This document shows positions 1 through 7,953 of a stretch of DNA of 49,366 nt, piece by piece (positions within the stretch are counted from its first letter, which is position 1; every line of letters begins with the position of its first letter). This DNA is from Microcoleus sp. GA_180221_E-2-1-MAG-45_12 (GTDB lineage Bacteria; Cyanobacteriota; Cyanobacteriia; Cyanobacteriales; JAAUUE01): the NCBI GenBank assembly GCA_020692245.1, contig JAIMKT010000010.1, positions 11,329-60,694 of the forward strand, read 5' to 3'. A model generated the notes under the pieces. It made no database searches. It saw only the letters and a program-made list of their open reading frames with translations, and had not been told where the DNA came from. The position numbers and the translations under genes are program-made.

Positions 1-1466
1 TCTAGAGCTTCTTGAGCTTGGGCATAGTTGACCACTGCCTCGGCGAGAGGATGTTCCGATTTTCGTTCCACTGCCGCCGCTAATTTGAGAATCTCCAACT
101 CCTGACTAATTCCCTGCACTGCTAGATAGTTTGTAACTCCGGGTTTGCCTTGGGTTAGAGTTCCAGTTTTATCGACGACGATCGTCTTAATCCGGTGGGC
201 AACTTCCAAACTTTCTGCCCCTTTAATCAGAATGCCAAACTCTGCACCCTTACCAATGCCGACGGTAATGGAGGTGGGGGTGGCTAAACCCAAGGCACAG
301 GGACAGGCAATGATCAACACACTAACAGCGGCAAAAATACCTAAACGAGGATTTCCGGCTACAGCCCAGAGAGCAAAGGTGGCGATCGCAATGACAATCA
401 CGGCGGGGACAAACCAGCTTGTTACCTGATCTGCCAGTTTCTGGATGGGAGCCTTGGAGCCTTGCGCCTGCTGGACGAGTTTAATGATCTGTGCCAAGGT
501 GGTATCTTGACCGACACGGGTTGCCCGAAATTGAAAACTTCCGGTCTTATTGATGGTTGCCCCCACCACCTCATCACCGAGGGCTTTGCTCACCGGCACA
601 CTTTCCCCCGTAATCATCGATTCATCCACCGCCGAGGAACCGGAAACAATCACCCCATCCACGGGAATCTTTTCTCCCGGACGCACTACCACCAAATCAT
701 CTACCACTAAGGAACTGAGGGGAATATCAACTTCCTGTCCCCGCCGAATTACCCGGGCGGTTTTGGGTTGGAGTCCCAGCATTTTCTTGATGGCTCCGGC
801 GGTTTCTCCCTTGGCTCGATGTTCGAGATAGCGTCCCACGAGAGTCAGAGTAATGACCACAGAGGACGCTTCAAAATAGACTTCTGGGTGCAAACTATGG
901 GATGAAGTGGAGGTGACAAAGGTGAATAACTGGGGATTGAAGGTGATCAGAGCTGAGTAGAGGTAGGCGATCGAGGTACCGAGGACAATTAGGGTATTCA
1001 TGTCGCTCGATCGATGTTTCAGAGCAGCCCAAGCTCCCCGGTAAAACCCGAAGCCGACCCAAAACTGCACAGGGGTTGCCAAAACCATTTGAATCCAAGG
1101 GGGAGCTGCCCAGGCAAACAGGTTCGATATCCCTAGGTGGTGCAGCATGGCGCCCATTAACAGGCTGCTGGCGATCGAGCCGACCAGAACTTTGGCTTGG
1201 AGTTCTCTTTGTTCTGGAGTTTTCCCCGGTTTTGTTTCGATATCTAAAGCTAGAGGGGGCAAAAACTGGGCTTGATAACCAGCACCTTGGACTGCTTTGA
1301 TGATCTCTTCTGGGGTAAGAGTTGCCTCGTAGGTAACGTTTGCCTCTTCCGTAGCAAAATTCACATTAGAAGATACCACTCCGGGCAGGGAGCCTATGGC
1401 TTTCTCGATCGTCCGCACACAGGAGGCACAGCTAATTCCCCCCAACTTAAAGTTAGCAGTTTCCAT
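1..1466 (-). CDS. copA: Copper-type P1B ATPase (CopA/PacS/CtaA family), C-terminus outside window
   Basis: Heavy-metal-translocating P-type ATPase that would pump Cu(I) across a membrane using ATP. The frame is open to the window edge, so only about 488 residues of an expected ~750 are visible. An N-terminal HMA metal-binding domain carries C13-A-S-C16. Membrane helices follow, then an actuator domain with TGES, the transport motif CPC at residues 388-390 in a [10 protein letters not shown] context, and the phosphorylated Asp of DKTGT at about 432. The SEHPLA motif of the nucleotide domain is just reached. The start is the ATG at 1466, beginning METANF. It is the last visible gene of a leftward operon with merR and a DUF305 lipoprotein, which fits metal-induced expression. 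The CPC motif supports copper; cyanobacteria have import (CtaA) and thylakoid or export (PacS) paralogues that I cannot separate here. Confidence 0.93.
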   Translation of the reverse strand, partial: METANFKLGGISCASCVRTIEKAIGSLPGVVSSNVNFATEEANVTYEATLTPEEIIKAVQGAGYQAQFLPPLALDIETKPGKTPEQRELQAKVLVGSIASSLLMGAMLHHLGISNLFAWAAPPWIQMVLATPVQFWVGFGFYRGAWAALKHRSSDMNTLIVLGTSIAYLYSALITFNPQLFTFVTSTSSHSLHPEVYFEASSVVITLTLVGRYLEHRAKGETAGAIKKMLGLQPKTARVIRRGQEVDIPLSSLVVDDLVVVRPGEKIPVDGVIVSGSSAVDESMITGESVPVSKALGDEVVGATINKTGSFQFRATRVGQDTTLAQIIKLVQQAQGSKAPIQKLADQVTSWFVPAVIVIAIATFALWAVAGNPRLGIFAAVSVLIIACPCALGLATPTSITVGIGKGAEFGILIKGAESLEVAHRIKTIVVDKTGTLTQGKPGVTNYLAVQGISQELEILKLAAAVERKSEHPLAEAVVNYAQAQEAL

Positions 1467-1512
1467 CTTTGAACTCCTTCATTGAGATATTTTGAATTGA
1501 GAATCTTGGGTA

Positions 1513-1533
1513 GGGTAACTACATGAATTACCC
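1513..1533. repeat. Inverted repeat between the DUF305 gene and copA
   Basis: GGGTAA (1513-1518) and TTACCC (1528-1533) form a 6-bp perfect inverted repeat with a 9-nt loop in the 122-nt spacer between the lipoprotein stop and the copA start. No T-run follows on the transcribed strand, so it does not look like an intrinsic terminator. It could be an mRNA-processing hairpin or an operator half-site pair. The function is unknown. Confidence 0.4.
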
Positions 1534-1588
1534 CCCTGATCATTTTGTTGAATAAGTCTGAAACTCTGAGCCTGAAACTAGTTGAAAA

Positions 1589-2290
1589 TTACTGGTTGTA
1601 CCAATCTTTGCGCCACTGCTGCATTTGGCTAATTTCCCCAGCTTGGGAATCTAAAATTGCTTGAGCTAGTTGTTTGATTTCTGGTCTGGAAGATTTTTCT
1701 AAGGCATCTTTTGCCATCACTAAGGCTCCCTCATGGTGGGGAATCATGGCATTAATAAATCTCAGATCAAATTGAGCATCAGCAGCTCCGAGATCACCGC
1801 TCATCATCATGGAGTTCATTTGTGCTTGACCCATTGCCATCATATGTCCCATGGAGCTAGAGTAACCCATGGGTGTACTAGGAGCGTTGGCATACCAGCT
1901 AGTCCGCCAGCCCTGCATTTGGGCAATTTCTTGTTTTTGAGCGGCGATAATTTCTGTAGATAGTTGCTTCAGTTCCGGGCGAGTAGATTTTTCTAGGGCT
2001 TCTTCTGCCATAACTACGGCACCTTGGTGGTGCAAAATCATGCCATCAATAAACCGCAGGTCATAATCCGCATCTGCCGGGCCCAAATCCATCGCCATGC
2101 TGTGATCCATCCCCATGTGATCTTGCTTTCCAGCCGGGGTATCGGGACTAGAGCTAACTATTTGATTGGATTGACTAGAACTAGCATTATCAGCATTAGG
2201 GGTACAAGCGGCGATCGACCCAAAGCTCATTCCCATGAGACCTAATAAAATTACAAGTTTGCGATTAAGTTTGCTATTAGTAAATTGCAT
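1589..2290 (-). CDS. Lipoprotein with two tandem DUF305 domains
   Basis: Predicted exported, lipid-anchored protein of 233 aa. Residues 1-28 form a signal peptide ending in the lipobox I-A-A-C, giving Cys29 as the likely lipidated residue. A Met/His-rich linker (MGMDHSMAMD) follows. Two similar DUF305 units come next, each with a DLRFI..MI.HH.GA motif, at roughly residues 70-135 and 165-232; they look like an internal duplication. DUF305 proteins are helical His/Met-rich proteins often found near copper genes. The place between merR and copA suggests a periplasmic metal-binding or metal-handling role, but the molecular function is not established. It is 81 nt downstream of merR and probably co-transcribed. 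Confidence 0.88.
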   Translation of the reverse strand: MQFTNSKLNRKLVILLGLMGMSFGSIAACTPNADNASSSQSNQIVSSSPDTPAGKQDHMGMDHSMAMDLGPADADYDLRFIDGMILHHQGAVVMAEEALEKSTRPELKQLSTEIIAAQKQEIAQMQGWRTSWYANAPSTPMGYSSSMGHMMAMGQAQMNSMMMSGDLGAADAQFDLRFINAMIPHHEGALVMAKDALEKSSRPEIKQLAQAILDSQAGEISQMQQWRKDWYNQ

Positions 2291-2371
2291 GAAAATTACC
2301 TCAAAAGTTTAGTTATTGGTTTAGTTAGTATTGGTTAGGTTTAATTGTTGATATCCCTGAAAACTAGGCTT

Positions 2372-2785
2372 TTAGGATTGGAGATTAGGGCAGATTTTCC
2401 CAGATTCCGGCGGCGGGGCAGTTTGCCATTTTGCTAAAACATTGGTCAACTCTTGGCGTAGTTGCAGCAGGTCAGCAACTTGTCGATCAATCTCCTCTAC
2501 ATGGTGTTGGAGCTTGTCTTGAATATCCCCGCAAGGTAATTCCCCCGCATCGTAGATCACCAAACATTCCCCAATTTCCTGAAGGCTCAAACCCAGTCCT
2601 TGGAGTTGTTTAATAAAACTCAGGCGGTTAATTGTTTCTAGGTGAAATAGGCGAAATTGTCCTTCGGTACGACCAGCATTCGTGATCAGCCCTAAGTCTT
2701 CGTAGTAACGAATTGTCTTGATGGGTACACCACTGCGGGCAGATAGTTCCCCAATTTTGAGGAGAGATGATTCGAGGGTCAGCAT
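2372..2785 (-). CDS. MerR-family metal-responsive regulator
   Basis: DNA-binding metal sensor of 137 aa. A winged helix-turn-helix lies at residues 9-45 (IGELSARSGVPIKTIRYYED). A dimerisation helix of about 90-120 follows and a C-terminal metal-binding loop holds Cys132 in a CPN context. Cys85 sits at the start of the dimer helix, the place of the metal-ligand cysteine in MerR, ZntR and PbrR proteins, while Cys132 matches the C-terminal loop ligand; Cys74 is a third cysteine. CueR proteins lack the first of these, so the inducer could be a divalent metal rather than Cu(I). A promoter with a MerR-type dyad lies 87 nt upstream and reads into this gene, so autoregulation is likely. The downstream lipoprotein and copA are the probable targets. 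Confidence 0.9.
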   Translation of the reverse strand: MLTLESSLLKIGELSARSGVPIKTIRYYEDLGLITNAGRTEGQFRLFHLETINRLSFIKQLQGLGLSLQEIGECLVIYDAGELPCGDIQDKLQHHVEEIDRQVADLLQLRQELTNVLAKWQTAPPPESGKICPNLQS

Positions 2786-2871
2786 AAAAACCTAATAAAA
2801 AATTGCCTTAGACTAAGGTAATGACCTTTATTTCTCAGCCTGATTGCTAGGGTTTGTGTCACTATATTGTC

Positions 2872-2903
2872 ATCCTAGTATCTCCACTCCACTGGAGAGT
2901 CAA
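2872..2903 (-). promoter_or_regulatory. MerR-type promoter/operator of the metal operon
   Basis: On the minus strand TTGACT (2903-2898) and TAGGAT (2877-2872) are separated by exactly 20 bp, longer than the 17 bp of a normal sigma-70 promoter. That is the hallmark of promoters untwisted by MerR proteins. The spacer holds an imperfect dyad, TCTCCA-N10-TGGAGA. The layout closely resembles the E. coli zntA promoter. Transcription would start near 2865 and run through merR, the DUF305 gene and copA. Confidence 0.72.
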
Positions 2904-2952
2904 GCCTTAAGGGATAAATTTTTGAAAAATATTTTTGAATTGAAAATGAATT

Positions 2953-4455
2953 ATGAATTTTAGCTCTGAATTTACTTTGTTGTTGCGGGCGCGGTATCCC
3001 TTGATTTATGTGCCGACGGGGGAAGAAGAGCGATTAGAAAAAGTTATTTTGCAGGTGGCGCAGGGGTTGGGCGATCGACCCATTTACATCTGGGATTTTG
3101 TGGATGGCTATCAAAATAATCCTAATGATCCGGGATTTGGGAAGCGAAACCCCTTGCAGGCCTTGGAATTTGTGGAGAAATTTCCGGCTAATTCCCCAGT
3201 GATTTTTATTTTGCGAGACTTTCAAAGGTTTTTAGAAGATGTTTCCATTGCCCGAAAACTGCGGAATCTGGCTCGATCGCTCAAGTCTCAGCCCAAAAAT
3301 ATTGTGATTATTGCCCCTAGCATCTCTATTCCGGCGGAACTCTCAGAAGTCCTGACAGTGCTGGAGTTTCCCCTCCCAACTGGGGCAGAAATTCGGCAAG
3401 AGGTGCAAAGTTTATTGATAGCTATGGGGCAGAAATTAGGGGAGCAGGTGATTGATGAGTTGGTTCGATCGGCGCAGGGTTTATCCATGGAACGGATCCG
3501 TCGGGTGATGGCTCGGGCGATCGCTGCCCACGGAGAAGTTCAGCCGGAAGATGTGGAATTAATGCTGGAAGAAAAACGCCAAACCATTCGCCAGACCCAG
3601 ATTCTCGACTATTACCCAGCCCAAGAACAAATTTCTGATATTGGGGGTTTGGATAATCTCAAGGATTGGCTATTGCGGCGGGGCGGAGCGTTTACAGACA
3701 AGGCTCGACAGTACGGCATTCCCCATCCCAGAGGCTTATTGCTAGTAGGTATCCAAGGTACAGGCAAATCTCTGACAGCGAAGGCGATCGCCCATCATTG
3801 GCATTTACCTTTATTGCGTTTAGATGTGGGCAGACTCTTTGGGGGTTTGGTGGGGGAGTCGGAATCCCGGACTCGGCAGATGATCCAACTAGCAGAAGCC
3901 CTTGCCCCGTGTATTTTATGGATTGATGAAATTGATAAAGCCTTTTCGGGGATCGATAGCCGGGGCGATGGTGGCACCACTAACCGAGTGTTTGGGACAT
4001 TTATTAATTGGCTTGCCGAGAAGAAATCCCCCGTATTCGTAGTAGCGACGGCAAACAATATCCAAGCGCTGCCCCCAGAAATGTTGAGAAAAGGCAGATT
4101 TGATGAGATTTTCTTTGTGGGTTTACCCAATCAAGAGGAACGGGAAGCCATCTTTTCCCTCCATCTCAACCGTCTCCGTCCCCACAATCTCAAAGGCTAT
4201 GACCTCGATCGCCTTGCCTACGAAACCCCGGACTTTTCGGGGGCGGAAATTGAACAAACTATTATCGAAGCGATGCACCTAGGATTTAGCCAAAATCGGG
4301 ATTTCACTACTGACGATATCCTCACCGCCGCCAGCCAAATTATCCCCCTCGCCCGCACCGCCCAAGAGCAGATTCAACTATTACAAAACTGGGCTGCTTC
4401 TGGAAAGGCAAGATTAGCCTCTCGCCAGAGTAATAAATGGCTGAATCAAAAATAA
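2953..4455 (+). CDS. ycf46: Ycf46-type AAA ATPase
   Basis: AAA-family ATPase of 500 aa, the usual length of cyanobacterial and red-plastid Ycf46. The N-terminal half (1-220) begins with FSSEFTLLLRARYPLIYV, typical of the family. The AAA core starts around 225. It has Walker A GIQGTGKS at about 266-273, Walker B CILWIDEID at about 319-328, a TNRVFGTFINWL stretch (sensor region) and RKGRFDEIFFV as the arginine-finger region. Ycf46 has been linked to inorganic carbon and photosynthetic acclimation, but its substrate is unknown. The gene stands alone, divergent from the metal operon. Confidence 0.9.
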   Translation: MNFSSEFTLLLRARYPLIYVPTGEEERLEKVILQVAQGLGDRPIYIWDFVDGYQNNPNDPGFGKRNPLQALEFVEKFPANSPVIFILRDFQRFLEDVSIARKLRNLARSLKSQPKNIVIIAPSISIPAELSEVLTVLEFPLPTGAEIRQEVQSLLIAMGQKLGEQVIDELVRSAQGLSMERIRRVMARAIAAHGEVQPEDVELMLEEKRQTIRQTQILDYYPAQEQISDIGGLDNLKDWLLRRGGAFTDKARQYGIPHPRGLLLVGIQGTGKSLTAKAIAHHWHLPLLRLDVGRLFGGLVGESESRTRQMIQLAEALAPCILWIDEIDKAFSGIDSRGDGGTTNRVFGTFINWLAEKKSPVFVVATANNIQALPPEMLRKGRFDEIFFVGLPNQEEREAIFSLHLNRLRPHNLKGYDLDRLAYETPDFSGAEIEQTIIEAMHLGFSQNRDFTTDDILTAASQIIPLARTAQEQIQLLQNWAASGKARLASRQSNKWLNQK

Positions 4456-4468
4456 ACTGAAAAAAAAT

Positions 4469-5062
4469 TTAGTGAAGGTACAACCAACTAAACAAATCTG
4501 CCGCCGACAATTGCCAATCCTGCATCACCTCCAGTGCTGGTAATTGATCATCTTGACTTTTTATCTCTGGCATTTGATTTTCTTGAAAAACCATCACTCT
4601 TTTGCGCTCTGGATCAATCAACCAACCTAATTTAGTGCCATTTTCAAAGGCAAAAATTATTTTCTCCATCACCTTATTAATGCTCTGCTCTGGCGACAAG
4701 ATTTCAATTATCCAATCTGGAGAAATATTAACTTTATTCGCAACACTTCCATCCTCATTTCTAGGAATCCGTTCCCACACAAATATACTAATATCGGGGA
4801 CGATCGATCGAGTCTCAAAAGTACACCGTAATTCAGTACGGGCATAGGCTATTTTCTTGGGTTTAGCAACCTGATTTATTTTTACTACTAATTCTGTCTG
4901 TAGTGTACTATGTTCCCCATTTGGCATAGGTTTTTGGTGAATTTTCCCATCAATATATTCGCTAGCTGGTTTTGTTTCCGGTAGCTGCAAAAACTCCTCT
5001 AAGGTTATCTCTAGCTCTGGGGATTGGTTAGATTGATTAGCTTTAGAAATAGTAGAAACCAT
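4469..5062 (-). CDS. Uma2 family (DUF820) predicted endonuclease
   Basis: 197-aa protein with the Uma2 restriction-endonuclease-like fold. Visible motifs are the N-terminal TLEEFLQLPETKPASEYIDG, the VPDISI strand and PDWIIEILSPEQS, which supplies the acidic residues of a PD-(D/E)XK-type centre, followed by the typical FAFENGTKLGWLIDPERKRV. Uma2 genes are highly expanded in cyanobacteria and their role is unknown. It is convergent with ycf46 and lies downstream of the caspase operon, separated by about 180 nt, so co-transcription is possible but not shown. Confidence 0.85.
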   Translation of the reverse strand: MVSTISKANQSNQSPELEITLEEFLQLPETKPASEYIDGKIHQKPMPNGEHSTLQTELVVKINQVAKPKKIAYARTELRCTFETRSIVPDISIFVWERIPRNEDGSVANKVNISPDWIIEILSPEQSINKVMEKIIFAFENGTKLGWLIDPERKRVMVFQENQMPEIKSQDDQLPALEVMQDWQLSAADLFSWLYLH

Positions 5063-5245
5063 CGATCGACCTCCTAAACTTTCCTAAATTTGCTTTGATG
5101 ATGTTTGAATGATCCCGCTTTTTTTAGGGGGATATAGAAAAAATTTGGTGACAGGGAAGAAAAACGCTGGAAGGCTGATTATGTCGTAGAAATCAGGTTT
5201 GCACAGTTTTCTTAATATTCGGCTGTAACCTTTATCTACTAAAGT

Positions 5246-6721
5246 CTACAATTCTTGATGCGAGAAAAACAAGCAACCACACACCTTCTCCCACTCCCCA
5301 AACCATAACCCAACCCCCAATTTTGGGAGGTGTCCCTCTTTTGATATAAATTTCTTCTCAAAAAATGGGTTGGGGTAATCCACCCCCTCTCCATTATTTT
5401 TCCATGCAGTACGATCGCAAAACTTCTTCCAAGTCTCATCACTGGGATAACTAAAATCTAGCTTACCACCACATTCAACATAAATTTTCTTCTGGACACT
5501 AAAACCATAAAGTCCATTGCTATGCTTTACCCAGAGGCGATCGATCTCCAATAGTTCATTGCAGGGGAACTCTTTTAAGTCTTTCTCGCTAAACCATTGC
5601 CCCTCGTCCTTACCCACCGCCGTAATCATCAGGCGATAGGTTTCTTGATCTGCTTCCTGCCATTTCTCATTTTTGAGATATCTCTCCAGCTTTTGGTAGC
5701 GGGGGTTCGTAGTTGGTTTAGGGGCTTCCTTAGGGGGCTTTGGCTGTTCTATCGGCGATTTTGTCGGTGCTTTATCACCCCGATTACTAGGGCTTGTGGT
5801 TGGTCTAGGTTGCGTTTCTTTATTTGCCAATCGTTGAAAAGCTTTAATCGCCTTAAAATCTGTACCACCAGCCGCCACATTTACCCGCAGCCATAACTGC
5901 AAAGCTAAGTCATAATTCCCTTCATTTTCAGTCTCAAGAGCATTTTCTCTGAGCAAAGCAATATCCGTGAGATTAGCAAACTTCGGCAGCAAAATGTAAT
6001 GCAGTTTTGTTTCCGGCTCAATGACCACATAGGGAGTTTGGGCATAGCTTTTATATCTTTGCGTTAATTGCGGTACGCGAGCCTTCAAATAATTGGCAAA
6101 ACGCTCCACCGTCGCACAATTCCCCTCGCCTTGAATCCGCAGCGCCTCCAGCAACACATGGGTGAAAGCCCCCTGCTGCTTCTCATCAATCTCATAGGAA
6201 ACCTGATTAGGACTGCAAGAAAAGAAAGTAATTACCCCCTGCTGCTTCTCTAATCCAATCCCCAACCCAGCACTTTTTACCCCATCACCACGACAGGCAT
6301 CGATCAACATCACCACATTATCCGCCCCACTCCGTCGCAACCGTTCCGTCACAGAACTAATCGGAATCGCCAGATCGGGAATAGAACGCGGATTTCCATC
6401 ACTAGGCAACAGATAATCGCGCCCCTCCCAGGGCATCCCATGACCGCTAAAGTAAAACCACAGCGTATCCCCTGCGGATAAAAAGGGATCGGCAAAGCGA
6501 TCGCCTAAAAAAGACCAGAGCGTTCCGTAGGTCGGCTGAGTCCTGCGCCCCTGAGCATTGCGTGGCGAATCATCGGTAAAAAAGTACAGATCACTCGTGT
6601 TAACACCCAAATCCTGCATGAAAAAATCACGCATCCTCTCAGCATCGCTTTTGGCATACTTCAGAGGCGAAATTTCATCGTAATCATTAATTCCAACGAT
6701 AACAGCACAATTTCTTGCCAT
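5246..6721 (-). CDS. Caspase-family (C14) protease fused to a GUN4 domain
   Basis: 491-aa two-domain protein. Residues 1-240 are a caspase/metacaspase-like domain beginning ARNCAVIVGINDY, with the catalytic His94 in FYFSGHG and Cys143 in LIDACRGDG, so both residues of the dyad are kept. A helical region (about 245-300) and a Pro/Lys-rich linker (about 305-340) follow. The rest, about 345-491, is a GUN4 domain (YQKLERYLKNEKWQEAD, LLEIDRLWV, GLYGFSVQ). Stand-alone GUN4 binds porphyrins and activates Mg-chelatase; as a fused domain it may act as a ligand sensor, which is inference. It is the last gene of a leftward operon, 4 nt after the Pepco-like gene. Related caspase and GUN4 fusions occur in predicted bacterial conflict systems. 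Confidence 0.88.
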   Translation of the reverse strand: MARNCAVIVGINDYDEISPLKYAKSDAERMRDFFMQDLGVNTSDLYFFTDDSPRNAQGRRTQPTYGTLWSFLGDRFADPFLSAGDTLWFYFSGHGMPWEGRDYLLPSDGNPRSIPDLAIPISSVTERLRRSGADNVVMLIDACRGDGVKSAGLGIGLEKQQGVITFFSCSPNQVSYEIDEKQQGAFTHVLLEALRIQGEGNCATVERFANYLKARVPQLTQRYKSYAQTPYVVIEPETKLHYILLPKFANLTDIALLRENALETENEGNYDLALQLWLRVNVAAGGTDFKAIKAFQRLANKETQPRPTTSPSNRGDKAPTKSPIEQPKPPKEAPKPTTNPRYQKLERYLKNEKWQEADQETYRLMITAVGKDEGQWFSEKDLKEFPCNELLEIDRLWVKHSNGLYGFSVQKKIYVECGGKLDFSYPSDETWKKFCDRTAWKNNGEGVDYPNPFFEKKFISKEGHLPKLGVGLWFGEWEKVCGCLFFSHQEL

Positions 6722-6725
6722 AGAC

Positions 6726-7199
6726 TTAAACTGACTCCGAAGGTTGAGAAATATTGGGCAAATCTACCCGTTTAAATTTTAGTTCGATCGCCCCTTTTCC
6801 AGAAGTTTCGATCCCTGTACCCAATAGTTTAATTTCGCCCTTGCCCGAAATCTCCACTGCCAACTTAATCTCATCCAATTGCAACCCTGAATCTGGAGCC
6901 GTTTGTCTCTGAGCATCCGCAAAAATATGACTAATCACCCGCATAAATTGTGACATTTGGACTGCTAGAGTTTCTGCCTTGATGCGACTTGTTTGGACTT
7001 CTTCCCCTGAAACTGTGGTTTTGCTTGGTGTGCTGTAAGGATTAGTATCTTTTGTTGCGGTTTTTTGACCTGTAGGGGTTTGCAGCGAACTTGGTTCACC
7101 TGCCGTCACAATCCACAATTCCTCATCGCCCCACGTTTGCTCTTCCATAATTTTGCCTTGAGAATGAATATTTCTAGCAATCATCCATGATTTTCTCAT
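6726..7199 (-). CDS. Pepco/trypco-like small protein, partner of the caspase
   Basis: Up to 157 aa. The first Met gives a basic N-terminus; the Met at residue 19 (7145, MEEQTWGDE) gives a more natural acidic start and a 139-aa protein, so the start is uncertain. Residues 40-80 are Thr/Ser-rich and look disordered, about 85-110 is helical, and the C-terminus is a beta-rich unit (LDEIKLAVEISGKGEIKLLG...GAIELKFKR). That tail resembles the small peptidase-companion (Pepco/trypco) domains described beside caspases and trypsins in predicted conflict systems; this is from memory and unverified. The 4-nt gap to the caspase-GUN4 gene supports a joint function, perhaps as a substrate, tether or regulator. 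A degraded copy of its 3' end lies at 7791-7852. Confidence 0.6.
   Translation of the reverse strand: MRKSWMIARNIHSQGKIMEEQTWGDEELWIVTAGEPSSLQTPTGQKTATKDTNPYSTPSKTTVSGEEVQTSRIKAETLAVQMSQFMRVISHIFADAQRQTAPDSGLQLDEIKLAVEISGKGEIKLLGTGIETSGKGAIELKFKRVDLPNISQPSESV
6771..6832. repeat. Repeat copy A1 (3' end of the Pepco-like gene)
   Basis: This 62-bp stretch inside the 3' part of the Pepco-like gene recurs at 7791-7852 with only about five mismatches. It marks an ancient segmental duplication within the operon. Confidence 0.85.
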
Positions 7200-7220
7200 G
7201 CTTTATAAGCATTTCAGTAA

Positions 7221-7308
7221 GCAATCGCCGGACAAATCTTTTTCGGGACTAGAGCTAGGTTTTTTATCTGGTTCTTGAGTCATAGGGTTTGAGGGTCGAT
7301 CGCCTGTT
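7221..7308. repeat. Repeat copy B1 in the spacer upstream of the Pepco-like gene
   Basis: About 88 bp holding CGGGACTAGAGCTAG and TTCTTGAGTCATAGGG, repeated nearly unchanged at 7856-7940. On the minus strand it contains a possible 26-codon reading frame (7283-7203, starting MTQEPDKKPSSS) without a clear ribosome binding site. The second copy does not keep that frame, so I do not call it a gene. Confidence 0.85.
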
Positions 7309-7583
7309 CAAGGATCAATACTTTCCAACTCATCAGCAATAAGCTCTTGTAACTCATCATCACAATGGGACTGTAGATGAATTATAGAAGTATTTAGCTC
7401 TGCTAGGAGATCAGCCTTTTGGCGATCACTAAGACTTGGCAATTGAAGCTGATGTAAAAGCATTAAGACTCTTTGACATTCAACCCCTAATTCGGCAATC
7501 AAAGTACCAAGGGTTGGACTAGCGATCGATGCTGGTCTATAGTTAACGACCAGACCGTTTATAGGTAAATCTGTAGCTTGCAT
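7308..7583 (-). CDS. Small helical protein of the caspase operon
   Basis: 91 aa, family not recognised. A short N-terminal segment (MQATDLPINGLVV) is followed by long amphipathic helices with many Leu, Gln and Glu, and an acidic end (IADELESIDP). There is no signal peptide or membrane segment, so it is cytosolic. It starts 2 nt after the stop of the 61-aa gene, which makes co-transcription near certain, and lies 108 nt before the Pepco-like gene. The composition suggests a helical adaptor, by inference only. Confidence 0.65.
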   Translation of the reverse strand: MQATDLPINGLVVNYRPASIASPTLGTLIAELGVECQRVLMLLHQLQLPSLSDRQKADLLAELNTSIIHLQSHCDDELQELIADELESIDP

Positions 7584-7585
7584 AT

Positions 7586-7771
7586 TTATCTCCTTAATCT
7601 TTTTTGAGCTTTCTCAATACCAACTTCAAAGGCGCGAATCTCTTTCTGCCAATGGCGAATTAGTCCTAAATCGGGATAGTCTTTCAGTAGCTCCGTATCA
7701 ACTTTTCGCTGATGCTCAATAATTCGCTGTTGAAGAGAGTTAATTGATTTTTCATGATTTTTCTTTCCCAT
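7586..7771 (-). CDS. Small coiled-coil protein, first gene of the caspase operon
   Basis: 61 aa, very basic, almost entirely helical with heptad-like spacing (SINSLQQRIIEHQRKVDTELL and RHWQKEIRAFEVGIEKAQKRL). The central YPDLGLIRHWQKEI looks like a conserved turn that I associate with small cyanobacterial proteins near conflict-system genes; this is unverified. It leads the operon of four genes on the minus strand. It may self-associate or act as a scaffold. Confidence 0.6.
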   Translation of the reverse strand: MGKKNHEKSINSLQQRIIEHQRKVDTELLKDYPDLGLIRHWQKEIRAFEVGIEKAQKRLRR

Positions 7772-7790
7772 TATTTAGATCAATCAACCC

Positions 7791-7852
7791 TTTTAAATTT
7801 TAGTTCGATCGCCCCCTTTCCAGAGGTTTCAATCCCTATACCCAGTAGTTTA
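7791..7852 (-). pseudogene. Decayed copy of the Pepco-like 3' end (repeat A2)
   Basis: About 62 bp nearly identical to 6771-6832, here standing outside any gene. The rest of the Pepco-like gene is missing, so this is a remnant of a duplicated or recombined copy. It is followed by repeat B2. Confidence 0.7.
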
Positions 7853-7855
7853 GGA

Positions 7856-7940
7856 GATCGTCGCACAAATCTTTTTTCGGGACTAGAGCTAGTTTTTTAT
7901 CTGGTTCTTGAGTCATAGGGTTTGAGGGGCGATCGCCTAT
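7856..7940. repeat. Repeat copy B2
   Basis: Second copy of the roughly 85-bp sequence at 7221-7308. It lies between the Pepco remnant and the Uma2 gene ending at 7954. A2 then B2 in the same order as A1 then B1 (with the intervening gene body lost) suggests duplication of the locus followed by deletion. Confidence 0.85.
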
Positions 7941-7953
7941 CCAATAGATCTTA

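Noticed and set aside
7203-7283. 26-codon frame in the repeat before the Pepco-like gene
   Set aside because: No ribosome binding site, and the second copy of the repeat does not keep the frame.
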